Shown here: positions 47,175 to 58,458 of the stretch, one piece after another
Layout: the number at the start of each line of letters is the position of its first letter
Numbering within the stretch: position 1 is the stretch's first letter
Assembly (NCBI GenBank): GCA_036872755.1
Contig: JAVHNS010000005.1
Coordinates: forward strand, 1,302,001 to 1,366,000
DNA from: Orbilia blumenaviensis
Taxonomy: Eukaryota; Ascomycota; Orbiliomycetes; Orbiliales; Orbiliaceae
DNA length: 64,000 nucleotides
Direction of reading: 5' to 3'
Made by a program: the position numbers and the translations under genes
The notes under the pieces: generated by a model
What the model saw: only the letters and a program-made list of their open reading frames with translations
Databases searched by the model: none
What the model was told of the DNA's origin: nothing

Positions 47175-48768
47175 CTATCCTTCTCTCTTCCCGGGCTCGT
47201 CTATACGTATTTGATTGATTTCGCGAGAGTCAATCGTACATATACGTCCTGTACCAGCCTGTGATGGGTTGCGTTTTGGTTATCGATAAGCTGTATTCTT
47301 CACACTGTGATTGATACCAAATTTCCAGTTGTGCCCGTTCTATCTCGACGTGGATGCCAACTTGGGTATCTGTTCATATATGCCGCGAGACAACAGGCCT
47401 AGGTGTATGAAAAAAATTCCAACACACAGGTCTTAAAATAAACATTGTTGTTGATTGTGTCCAGACAGACGGCCTGCTACCTGACAATCTGCAATCCGAG
47501 TTGCATTTGAGAAAACGTTTATGCCATGAAGGCAATCTAACGACCTAGTATAAAAGCTATCGAAGGTTGTGAGAAGCTGACAACGGGTACCTATGTGTAC
47601 TTATCTAGCCATCTGGAACTGAACAGAAGCTATTTCCCCTCTCGTCTTACGACAAATACGACCTACGTTACGAACGAACGAACGAGCGAGCGAAACGAAC
47701 GGGTGGCACGGCCTTGTTACGTTATAGGTAAGGGACAAGAAATTTGGTGGGCTGTATGCAGCCACTGGTTATCACGAGGCGCTCCTAATCCCAACATCAC
47801 TGTACCAAACTATTGCTGTTCTAGGTGGAGTTTTACAATGAATTCTTGACTAAAGCCTTTTGGTTGGACATTTTGTTGTGGATTTGGGTGAATTCCTCGT
47901 TGTGCTCGAGAACAGGTTCCCATTGGTGGGCCAGGCTATCCCTGCCGGAATCTCCGGGCTCCACTTGCAGTCCGGGGATCAGATCCAGGCAGTCGCCAAA
48001 GGTTTGCTGTGATGCTTACCAAAGAGATTTTGGTCGCTGGATATGTTTCATATGCAAGCCAATGGATAGGGAGAACCTATCTCCTTGAAGTCTCGCCGAA
48101 ATCGATTCAAGAAGCTAACACGAGACTGCTGCGGCCTCCTAGTTATCCTTACGAACGACTTTCTGACACGGGACCGCCTCGGTACGGAGACAGTTTAAGG
48201 CCTCGGAGAGCTGACTCACGTCATACTCACATCCCCGTATTTTATCCGGCGTCCGGTTTGACAACTGTCAGACGTTCGACGGTATACGTGAGCTATATAC
48301 GCAGCGTATATAGGGAGGGAAATCAAAGCACTATCTGCAAAGTGATCCTCAGCCTGTGAGTAGAGTTCCAGTTATCGGATTTAAGCCCACACTGGGGGGG
48401 ATCCGGTTGGGCGAAAAGTTTGAAGTGGCTGACGACTCACAGTCGGAAGAGCATAGCCATAAGAAGATTTTTAGGCACCTTACCCGAGAATTCTTCGACG
48501 GGATTCGATCGTGTTATAATCGCGAAAGTGCGAATCTCGAGATATTTAGTTGGGGTTGCACAGAGTTAGTTGAGCTGCGGGTAAGTAGAGTTTTTCCAGA
48601 TCCTGTGCATATCATAATGCATCCGCACGACTGCTGCTGTATGATCCTGCTCGCCGGTGGCCGCTGAGTAGTATTTAAAACCTGACTGCCTCCCACGCGC
48701 TTATTTCTTTTTCCTTGTTTCTCATCCTTTTTCTTTTTTCCCCCACTTCATCCCTCCAAACCCGTCCC

Positions 48769-48771
<3 letters not shown>

Positions 48772-48799
<28 letters not shown>
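48772..48799 (+). repeat. Poly-T tract, about 28 nt
   Basis: An uninterrupted T run on the plus strand. A second run of 25 T follows at 48936-48960. Confidence 0.9.
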
Positions 48800-49399
48800 G
48801 CCGGCCACGCATCGCAGTGTCACGTTAAGGCAAGTGTCGACATCCTACATTTTACATACATCGCGTATGTCGAGTGCAGCTTGATATTATTGTTTCATCG
48901 TGGGATTCGACCACGGGCTGCTGGGTGCCATCTCGTTTTTTTTTTTTTTTTTTTTTTTTTCCCTTCTACCTTCTGGTTCCCGCACCCGCCCAACATCCCA
49001 GCCCTGCCCCATTCCCTTTTGCTTTTTCTTCTCCAAAAAACGCTTGGGGCGGGCACATTATCGTCACGCTGCATGCCACTGCCCTTCAACCTCACCAGCC
49101 CCAAGTTTAGTAGTATATTCCTCTTTCCTTGAAGTCCCTCTGCCCGCCGTCGCCGTATACTGTGTGCATGCATCTCAATCCTCCATCGAGACTTCCCCTA
49201 CGATTTCCCATCCCTCAGCGGCCTATTTTCTCACCTCAAGGGGTGCTGTTTCTGTGCGACCGACCAGCGAGCTAACATGACTGTCTGACTGGCGCAGACC
49301 GGGAATAGTCCAACCCAACAGGCAGATTTTTTTGCCCCCCCTTGACGTCCCACGCCTTCCCAGGTGTCTGGTTTTTGACGGTAGGTTTCCCTTAATAAT

Positions 49400-50300
49400 A
49401 TTATCAACCGTGCCTCCCCCCAAGGTTTTTTCTTCGAATTTTTTTCTAGAGCGTTTTGATTTCGTTCTTTTCTTTTATTTTTATTTTTTCCTTCCCTCCT
49501 CGTATTTCTTTTTCCCCTTTGCTGGTGAACACCACCTTCTCTCTCCCCTTTCCTTCACCCTCGCAAACAGACCCAAGACCAACCACACTCGGAGAAGACG
49601 TTATTGCTTGCTCCTGTCTGAAAGTTACCGCTGAGGCGACTGTACGATTGTCTTGCGCAGGAACGGTTCCGATCTTGATCTTGATCTCGAACCCGACGTC
49701 CAGACTCTCTTCCTTACTTTTTCCTGCCCTCTTTGGCACTACACCCAGATCCGTCTGGTCTCCACCGCGGTTCTTCCTGTCCTGTCTGGTCCTGTCTCGT
49801 GGGCGGATCTATTAATATTTTCCTTTTGCTTCCTTTTGCCTGGCCTTGCCTTATTTTATTTTATTTTTTCTACTTATCGATCCCTTCTTGCAGTTTCTTT
49901 TCTTATTTTCCTCGAATACAGCCATTAACACACATTCACACATCCACTCTCAACCTCATCGTTTCCAACCACGATACCCGAACCCCAGCATTTTCATGGG
50001 CGGATAGAGGTTCTGTCTACGTTCTCAAAGAGCATTCGCGCCTGAGTTCCGGACCAGATCATCCGTTTAGGATTAATCACTGCTGGAGGATAGCACCAAC
50101 CAGCCAGCCAGCCGGGCCAACTGCGGTCCCAAATCCTAGTCCCAAAGTCCCCAGTCCCTCTCATTCCTTCTTGCATTTCTCACATTCTTGCTTCGGCTGT
50201 ATCCCTTCCCTCCACTCAACCTCTTCCATAATCGTCGTCACCATCATCACCATCGTCACCACGTCGTGGTACTGTGTCTTTGTCTGAATCGGCCCTCTTA
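49400..50300 (+). promoter_or_regulatory. CT-rich promoter/leader of the AZF1-like gene
   Basis: A long pyrimidine-rich strand (TTTTCTTTTATTTTT-, CCTTCCCTCC- and TCTCTCCCC-type runs) ends about 500 bp before the zinc-finger ATG. Such CT tracts on the coding strand commonly precede transcription starts in filamentous fungi. Open frames here are low-complexity. Confidence 0.5.
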
Positions 50301-50803
50301 TCATTTGGTTTAATGCACGCGTCGTCGGTTTTCTTTAGACCCATACCGACCCTTTCTAACATCCATAGCAGTGACGTCGCTGGATAAAACCGAAGTCCCC
50401 TTTCCCAAGCGGCCTTCGTTAGTTACTCGAGAGTGCCTTGCATACAGTTGGGCCGATAGTTCCGCCACCCACCCGACGGCTGTCATTCCATCACGACCTA
50501 TTTCTCCCCAACCTCATCCTCGCCACCAAACGGCTCCAAGCCGACGAACCCTACCTTAGTCCGGTCCCTTTAACAGCAAGCAAGACGTCGTCGTCAAAGG
50601 CCTCCCGCGATCACCTCTCCTCCCCCTTCCAACATCCCCACCTCCCCACCATACAACCGCTCCCCAACCGACAGGCCCCGTCCGGCCCATCCGCAAACCT
50701 GGCGGCCACAATAGGGCCTCAGTCGGCCGGGTGGTTTCGAGCGCCACCCCCGACTGAGCAGAAACGTGCCCCTCGGCCGCCGGCGACGTCGTCGTCGAGC
50801 AAT

Positions 50804-51121
50804 ATGCAGATATCGGGTCTGGTTTTCCCGCCAACAGAGCTCGCTGGTCGGCAATCCTCCACAACACAGACCCGGGGCCTCATGGCGACACATATGGAAG
50901 TCAATGGGCATCAGTATCACCAAGACCACATGCCGGAATTTGATGCTTTCCAAGATCCGTATATGTTCGGGTATCAGGGGATCAACTATAACCCGACATA
51001 TGCCCCTCCTGGTCTACACCACCCTTCCAACATGATGCCTAGCCCATCCCTGCACCAGCAGCATCAAGCGCAACAGCCGCAGCATCAACAGCATCAGCAT
51101 CAACAACATCAGCAGCAACAG

Positions 51122-51153
<32 letters not shown>

Positions 51154-53391
51154 GCAGCAGCAGCAGCAGCCCCCTCATCAACCGCCTCCTCAACAAAGAA
51201 CGCATCATCACCCGGGTTTGCATCAGCAACCTCATCCACCTCAGCACCAGCATCAACACCAACATCAGCACCAGCATAGCCCGCTGCCCCAGCTGCCTCA
51301 TAATAGCCTCCCTAACACTCTGCAAAACTCCATTCAGCTGCAGAACAACATGCAGAATAGTATGCAAAACAACAATCTTCAGGGTATTCCGCAGAACAAC
51401 CTCCAGGGCGGCCTACCTGGTACCCTGCAGAACAATCTGCCGAACAGTCTCCAAAATAACCTCCCTAACAACCTGCAAAATGGCCTACAGAATATTCCCA
51501 GCAATCTAAACAATTTGCAAAATATTCAAAATCTTCATAATAATATCCAAAAACAACCACCACCACAACCTCAGCAGCAGCCCCCTCAGCAGCAGCAGCC
51601 CCAACCCCATCACCCTAGCCTCTCTCATCAACAGCAGCAGCAGCAGCCGCCTCAGCCCAAATCTCAGCAGCAGCAACTTCACCAGTCCCTGCATCTACCA
51701 GTACTTCCAGAGGCCAAGATATCCACCCCGAAACCTGTTAAGGCGACTGTTCGTGCCACGGCAACTGCAAGACATCCTAAGGCGAAGGCTCAACCTCCTC
51801 CTCCGGCCCCGTTGCAAAATTCCCGCCCTACTCCAGTCCAGGCTCCAGTACCGCAACCTCTCCCAACCCCCCCACAGCCAAAACATGCTCAACCACAGCC
51901 ACAGCCTCAAATGCAGCACCACAAACCACCTGCACCCATGCAAATACCTGCCCCGGCTCCGGTCCCCGCCAAAGTGACCATCCCGATCCAAACACCAATT
52001 CAAGCACCGGCCCCACTACCACAGCAACAGGCGCAGCAGACTCCCGTTTCAGCACTAAAATTCACGGCCCCTGCACCTAGCAAGAACTCGCAGACGGCTC
52101 CTATCACTGATCCTAGCTCAATCTTTAAGACAGAGGTTGATCAGCTGATGAGAGCTATCCAGAGCAAGCAGGATACTCCCGCTAAGGAAGGTGAACCAAC
52201 ACCTGCGCCTGCACCCGCGCCTGCACCTGTACCTGTACCTGCGCCTACCTTCCAACCGCCTATGCCAATTCAAAATCAACCTTTCGGCGGAGCACCAGGA
52301 GGCCGGGGGCAGAACTTCAACCAGCCATATGTGAATAGTGGAAACTTTGGAGCCCAGCCAATGGGCGTGGATAAACTTTTGGCGGAGCCAGCTCAATCTG
52401 CCAGTCCAGCGTCTGAGAAGAAGGGCCCTAAAGCCCGCAAGAGGTACGAGTGCGAGATCCCAGGATGTAATAAGTCTTTCTTCCAGAAGACGCATCTTGA
52501 AATCCACTCGAGGGCACATACCGGAGACAAGCCATTTGTAAGCATCATATACCCCTTTATAACAGTATGTTCATATCGTCTAACGAAATATCAAATATAG
52601 ACCTGCAAAGAACCTGGTTGCGGACAGCGTTTCTCCCAGCTCGGAAATTTGAAGACACATGAACGGCGGCATACTGGAGAAAAGCCATTTTCTTGTGAGA
52701 AATGTGGGAAACGATTTGCACAGCGAGGCAACGTCCGTGCCCACCGTGTGGTTCACGAGGGAACCAAACCTTTTATTTGTCGACTGGAGAACTGCATGAA
52801 GAAGTTTACGCAGCTAGGAAACCTCAAGGTAGGCATCTTGACTTGCGGCATCTTAACTTGCCACATCTTTAAACTCGAGCTAACATTATATTGCAGTCAC
52901 ACCAAAATAAATTCCATGCGGCGGCCATCAAGAACCTGACTGACAAATTCGCTATGACCTTCGACCCAACGACCATCACGCAAGCTGATCGAGAGCTTTT
53001 CGAATACTTTGCGGAGCTATATAAGAATTCCAACAAGGGAATTAAAGGCAGAGGAAAGGATAGAAAGATCTCAAGCACAAGAAAGTCAAGGGCCGAGGCA
53101 GCTAAGAACGCCTCGGGTGCGACAGACTCGAATAACAATAATAGCAGCAACAATAATGATGGTGCGGGGAACAGCCCAGAGAGCTCTGCGGGAAATAGCA
53201 ACGCCGGAGATAACTGGGATTTCGGCTCTGATACTGACGAAGGGCAGAATTCATACGAGGGAGTTGCCATGAATACGCAGCAAATCCCCAGCCAGTTACC
53301 ACCGATGCGTCCCCAACATATCAACGTCCCACAGTTCAATATGTCTTCTTTCGATGCCCTTAAATACAACATGCAAAAGGATTACATGTAA
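50804..53391 (+). CDS. AZF1-like C2H2 zinc-finger transcription factor with a poly-Gln tract
   Basis: Exons 50804-52537, 52601-52828 and 52897-53391 (introns 63 and 68 bp), 818 residues from ATG 50804, or 792 from ATG 50882 ([11 protein letters not shown]). The N-terminal 550 residues are low-complexity: a 20-codon Gln run (51110-51169), His/Gln and Asn/Leu/Gln stretches, and Pro-Ala repeats near 52200-52245. Four C2H2 fingers follow (CEIPGC...H-x3-H; CKEPGC; CEKCGK; CRLENC...H-x4-H), the second and fourth completed across or at introns. Then comes the segment [20 protein letters not shown], which I associate with fungal AZF1-type factors (yeast Azf1 acts in glucose-dependent transcription). 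The C-terminus has Asn/Ser-rich spacers and ends [12 protein letters not shown]. The frame stays open upstream of 50804 without an ATG. Confidence 0.9.
51110..51169 (+). repeat. CAG/CAA microsatellite encoding 20 glutamines
   Basis: Twenty consecutive Gln codons, mostly CAG with interspersed CAA, within the AZF1-like gene. It is embedded in a longer CAG/CAT stretch (about 51057-51280) encoding Gln and His. Confidence 0.95.
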
Positions 53392-55632
53392 TTGTTCTAC
53401 TCTTTCGTTCACCATCCTTTATTCTTCTATTCTTTCCTTTCTTAAATACGTAATACTTTTTTTTTTTTTGCGTTTAAAGTCATAGTCTCGGCGTTCCTCA
53501 GCGGCAGCTTGAATTTAAGGTTTTGTTCATGTTTATTCTATCTTATTTTTCCTTGCATGAAGTTTTGATACCTTCCTCCCCTTTGTCTCTTGCACATCGT
53601 GCACTCTATAGCTGGGTTCGGTCATATCCTCGTTTCTATACCAATCGGCTCGTTTGCTATCGCTTTACCTTGTTCTTCTCTACTTCTATTATGACTCCTC
53701 CCATCTATTATATATATTCCGAGGCTTTGGTTTACCGCGTGATATTTATCCTTTTTACTTTTATTCCCTTCTTCTTCTTCTCCTTCATACACACACCCGT
53801 ATTTCCCCTCCAACACTCTAGTTAGAATTTTCTTTTCCACCAAAAAAATCAGGCCGGGCAAGGGGGTTATCTGGTGAATTACACTTATTTCAGAACTACA
53901 AAAATTATATATATCCCCCCGAAATATCCTTTGCTTTTTTTCTGTTACCAACTTTTCGACGTCATATCTACTGGATTTCCTTCCCCTTCTTCTTTTTCTG
54001 TTCTGACGTTTTTTACTCTCAGCAAAGTATCATCGCGTGTGTCTTTTTTCCATATTTTTTTACACAAAAATTATTTGGAACATGCTTTCAAGTGTATCAT
54101 GTATCATGAAATGAACTTGATTTTTTTTTTTTTTTTTCTTGATTTTTTACATAGTACTATATATACAGGTATTCGGTCTATAAGTTATATTTCCCCCGCG
54201 TAAGCCGAAGTTTGATATAAGTATATTACTCGCTCAAGTGGTGCACCTAAACTCTAGAGTCTAATAATCGATCGGATATTACTAATCCACTCACCAACAA
54301 TTCCTAAATTCATCCTGCCTAGACAACATTTCTGACATTTTCATAAACGACAAAGGTGATACAAGTAGCTGGAAGCACCCTTATGAGATTCGGCCCAATC
54401 CTAACAAAGAAAGAAAGAAAGAAAGTTTATTAGTAAGGAATTTTGTAAGAGTTAGCGAGAAGAGAGAGTTTTTTTTTTTTTTTTTTGAAAGTGAGGTGTG
54501 TGATATATCTCAGTGAGGAAAGAATTCATAAAAGTAGCTGCCTTCTCTGTGTTTTAGGTGAATGTGCGTGTGATGTGGGGGTTGGTGGTTTGGTAAGTTG
54601 TAGGTTTGCGTTGACGTTATTTGCAGATTTGCAGATGGTTGATGCACCTTTTTTTTTTTTTTTTTTTTTTTGGGGGGGGGGGGGCAAAGGGAAAGGAAGG
54701 GATATAGAGATGTGGGTCCCGGAGACAGGTTCGTTATGGGTTGGGTCGATGATCCGGCCCCATTTTTCTTTAATTTTTTCTGACCTGTCAACGGTATGCG
54801 AAGGGATTTTTTCTTCTTCCTCCCATTTGATATGTGGACGGGGATATGGAAGGCGTGCCATCCTTGCAGGTTTGGATGGGGACGAACATCTGCAAGAAGC
54901 AAAAGTTTGCGATATATGGGATTGTGCTAAGGATTGTACAGCAAAAGAGAGGGATGGGGGAGAAAAAACAGTGTGTGTCTACATGGACCGATCCGTTCGT
55001 CAGATCTGGCCTGGTCCGAGGTAGAATTCCTTTTTTTTTTTTTTCTTTGTCTATCTCGTCTCGTCTGTTGGAGCGAGACGAAGGGAAGAAAAAGAAAGGA
55101 AGAAAGAAAGATGGAGGAGTTTTCTTCTTCCTATGAATCTGTTTCCCGGTCCATCCTCTATTCTAGAAAACATCTGTGGGCCCATTTCATCCACACCTGC
55201 ATTTTCAGCATAAAGGCAGCGACGACAGTGGAGAGGAAAAAGGAAAAAGAAAGCGAGCCTGTGGTATCGCATGCGAAGGAAGGAGCAAGGTTGCAGGGGT
55301 TTCTTCGAGGGAAACAATGAGGAAAGTCAGGCACCAATAATCAAGGACACAGCCCTCGAACCTCTTCAGCCAAAATCTCAGACATTGAGATGTTGGTTTT
55401 AGAGAGATAATAGGGAAAATATTAAGAAATCTTCCACCATCACGCGCACGTATATAACGCTTCCCCCCAAAGTATAAATTGTGTGTGAGGAGCCGAAGGG
55501 TCCGTTAAATCTTAACGAGGGGGGGCAAGCGGGGGTCTTTTGACGGGCCAGGTACCAACTGTCAAGGCATGCATCATGACATTTAGGTACACCACGAAAA
55601 AACAGCTTTTAAACTGAACGTTTCCCACTCAC
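53392..55632. other. Convergent intergenic region rich in homopolymers
   Basis: It lies between the AZF1-like stop and the last supported carrier exon. It contains poly-T runs (54121-54137; 54469-54486; 54649-54671 followed by 13 G to 54684; about 55031-55044) and a GAAA repeat (about 54409-54427). No gene supported. If the carrier has a last exon, it would occupy 55399-55558. Confidence 0.5.
54649..54684 (+). repeat. Poly-T/poly-G junction (T23 then G13)
   Basis: Twenty-three T followed directly by thirteen G on the plus strand, in the intergenic region downstream of the AZF1-like gene. Confidence 0.9.
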
Positions 55633-57619
55633 CCTCGATAAAACCCAGAGAGACCTTGAGATTGCCATGTTTGAAAAACAGCGTTTCGTGCCGACGAGTA
55701 GACCGCAGCCGCATCATGTGTCTGTAGCCTTGAACGTATCACCTGATACGGATACGTCAATGCACCTGAAAACACTTTAGATAGCGCAGATAGAGCCATG
55801 TAGTCCGAATTCGAGAGCGCTGGCGACGGGAGCGCTGCCAGACGAGCTCCAGAGCCGACACCGTTTCGCTCATGGCCAATTGCCTCTCTGTTCGAACTTC
55901 CATTGTAAGCTGCATCTGTATGCTCTATTTTCGTGTTCAATTCAGACACCACGAATTCGCGATAAAAAAAGTTAGTAACGGTCTTTTCTGGTCAGCTGCA
56001 AGAATGGGAAGCGATGTCGTCTGCAGATCATGACGAAAGGACCCTTGTTCCAATGACATGGAATAGGAAGGAGCATAAGCTATTAGGTGATATTATAAGC
56101 ATCCAAACCCACGGGCGTCGTGCAAGGGCGTGAGGGATAAGACGCCTATGTCCGTTAGGTAGTATATAATAGTATACTTGTTATAAGATGATTGCAGAAC
56201 TGGCATATATGTACCTAGGTATGTTATGCAGGTTCCTAGCGGCGTGGGTCTGCTGGAAGGACAAACGAGAAACGAAATGTGATAAACGAATGTGTGCGTA
56301 TGTGCGCTGGATACACATACCAAGCTGTTTCGAACTTGACAGCAGTTGCTGCCTGCGGTCGTCCGAAATTGACGATTCGAGGCGGTTCGAACGTCGCCAG
56401 ATTTTTAGTTTCTCATATGTCATAAACTGGATCGCAGCTTGGAGGACTCCAAACAATGATGGCAAGAAGCCCCGGAAGTATCCCCGGATTCCTTCCTTCT
56501 TAGCGAGATCGATGAGACCCTGGGTGACACCCCGATAAGCTCCGGGACCCCGGTATCCAGAGGTTAACATCCGGGTTTTCACCACCCATAACGAGTTTGT
56601 CAGGGCCGCACTTGCGACACCTATCCTCAAACAAAAATGAGCATGCATTCGACACATCATCTTTCGCAAAGTCGACGGCTACAAACCTGCTGCGCCCGAC
56701 GACAGTAGATAATCGAGCGAGCTTAGATCTTGACCTTGCTTTCCGCGATATTCCGCAACCTGGTGCTTTATCTGGTCGTACCTGCGAAGCATCACCTCAC
56801 GTGCGTCAGAATCGCAATTTATTTAGTCATGCATAAGACGCTCGCCTGTGGGAGATGCAACAGTTGCACGCAAATGTAACAAAAAAGATATTCATCCCCC
56901 GCAGGGCTGGTGTCAAGGCAAAGCGACATCTGCCATTATTAGGAAGAGAGGGAAAAACATGGGGGTTGTAAATGGGGTTAGAAATACCACAGAAAGTATA
57001 AGCCCCAACTTGACGTATTACCAATAATATTTGGACTTATTCCACGATAGAATGCTTTGACAGGATGTCTTCCTGTGGCGCGGGCTTCGTTAAGAATCTC
57101 TCGAGCCACAGTGACAGAACCACCCCACGCTTGAGGTGCGTCATGTCGGAGTACTGCAGAGGCCCGGGAAAAGTTTGAGAAATGTCAGATATCAGTCATT
57201 ATCGAAAGGAGAAAAAATTTCAATACCCCGCTCCCGCGATGCAACGATATCAGCTGGTATCTCTTGCCGAGAAAGTCCATGTTCGCTGTAATATCGGCAG
57301 ACACCATGATGGCCATTAAAAATGGCGTGCTAGTCGCCGATGTCCCGGAGCATCCAAAAATTTTCTTTGCAAAAACACAGAGATCAAAAATTCCAAAAAG
57401 AGACTCCAATTTTGGGCGCAAAGATTCCGTAATGACACCCCACGATGCTTTAAATGAATCAATAAGATCTTGTTGTAAAGAGGGCCCAGGCTCACCTTGT
57501 AGCCTCGTCTTTATTAAATCAAGTGGGTGGCAGACGAGAGTTGAGATGAATCCAGCTGAGACTCCGGCGACGACTTCGGAAACAGCCGCCGTCGAACTTT
57601 CATGTCTGGAGGCTGACAT
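55633..57619 (-). CDS. Mitochondrial carrier, FLX1/SLC25A32 (FAD/folate) type, abnormal C-terminus
   Basis: Inner-membrane solute carrier, probably for FAD or folate. Exons: 57619-57496, 57153-56988, 56781-56687, 56620-56321, 55924-55633 (introns 342, 206, 66 and 396 bp, unusually long for this window). Motifs: HPLDLIKTRLQ (repeat 1); FYRGISPNIIGN, then SWGLYFLWYDQIK rebuilt across intron 2; TNSLWVVKTRM (repeat 2, with Ser where Pro is usual); GYFRGFLPSLFGVLQAAIQFMTYEKLK; TYPYQVIRSRLQ (repeat 3) and SGFYRG. The intron 4 branch site is a perfect TACTAAC. About 325 residues are supported. The conserved end after FYRG (normally LxPNLxRVxP...TFLVYEN) is not found; splicing to an acceptor at 55559 keeps the frame open for 52 codons of unrelated sequence, to a stop at 55399-55401. 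It may be truncated or a decaying gene. Confidence 0.8.
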
Positions 57620-58458
57620 GGGGGCTCACCAGCTGCCCTACCCAATTGCTAAGAGCACTTGTAGCTGCTGCAGCACTGCGCCTTTTGCAGTTGGTCGGAA
57701 TGGGCCTTTGTGTGGTTTGGGCTGTTGCGAGAATCGATAGGTCCAGAACAAAACGTCTTCTAGGCGTGGAATTTGTTGGAGGAGGTTGCGAAAAGGTCAC
57801 ACAAGCAAACGGACAAAAGTGGAAGGTTTCAACACATTTTTGATCATCTTATTTTCAAAATAACACGGGTCGACACTAACTTGAAATATCAGAAGACGGA
57901 GTTGCTGGCATGGATCTTGCGATTGTGCGACAACGGCCTAGCTATGGCGAATAAGGAAGGAGGGATTGAATGTCATCAGTTTAGGAAAGAATCCGTCTGA
58001 TCTATAGGACTCATGTACGGGAACTTTTACCCCGCTAAAAGCCATATCAAATTTCTTTGGTGTATTGAGCCTAGTCCTTTTGTGTCCTATTGTCCTAAAG
58101 GATCTATACAAGCGTGTGACTCTGCTATCAGAAGGTAGATATCCTTTTGTGTATAATTTTTCTAAGCCCCACGGTCCATCTCATGTGCTGCAGGACCGCG
58201 AGCTAGAATGTAATGAATCAATTTTCCCACCCTAAACTCCTTACCGCTAATTAAATGCATAGATACAAAGTAACCCGCACGAGATACAAAAAGTATTTAA
58301 AATCGCAACGCTAGGGTATTAGCCGATAATATCCGACGGAAAGCAACCTATAAGAACAAATATGAGGGTGTAATGCTTAAACCGATTACAAACGTATTAG
58401 GGATGTGTTCGGCGCATGGGGTGGCGCGGGTGAAGCCGAGCGAGGAAGCCAGTTTGTA
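57620..58458. other. Spacer between carrier and MAU2
   Basis: 839 bp between two minus-strand genes, holding the carrier promoter and the MAU2 3' UTR. No gene or repeat supported. Confidence 0.4.

Larger units (their letters stand above)
35005..50803. other. 15.8-kb stretch with no supported gene
   Basis: I read both strands and found no frame with family motifs, no convincing multi-exon chain and no tRNA or rRNA. The longest open frames are about 150 codons and overlap one another in several frames, as chance would give. Contents: simple repeats (TTCCC at 35932-35958; ACGA-type near 47670-47702), short tandem duplications (39868-39911, 47119-47174), three poly-T runs (46244-46268, 48772-48799, 48936-48960), and CT-rich promoter-like DNA from about 46200 on, strongest at 49400-50300, before the AZF1-like gene. 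GTAAGT-like donors near 47016 could belong to a spliced 5' UTR. Confidence 0.55.

Noticed and set aside
48009..48667. Two adjacent plus-strand frames of 116 and 103 codons
   Set aside because: They are in different phases, lack any known motif, and the joining region has no convincing donor-acceptor pair.
49446..49815. Long open frames on both strands near 49.5 kb
   Set aside because: Low-complexity CT/AG sequence gives open frames on both strands at once; consistent with a promoter tract, not coding.
35005..50803. tRNA, rRNA or CRISPR-like array
   Set aside because: I looked for B-box (GGTTCGANNCC) patterns and regular spaced repeats and found none that fold or repeat properly.
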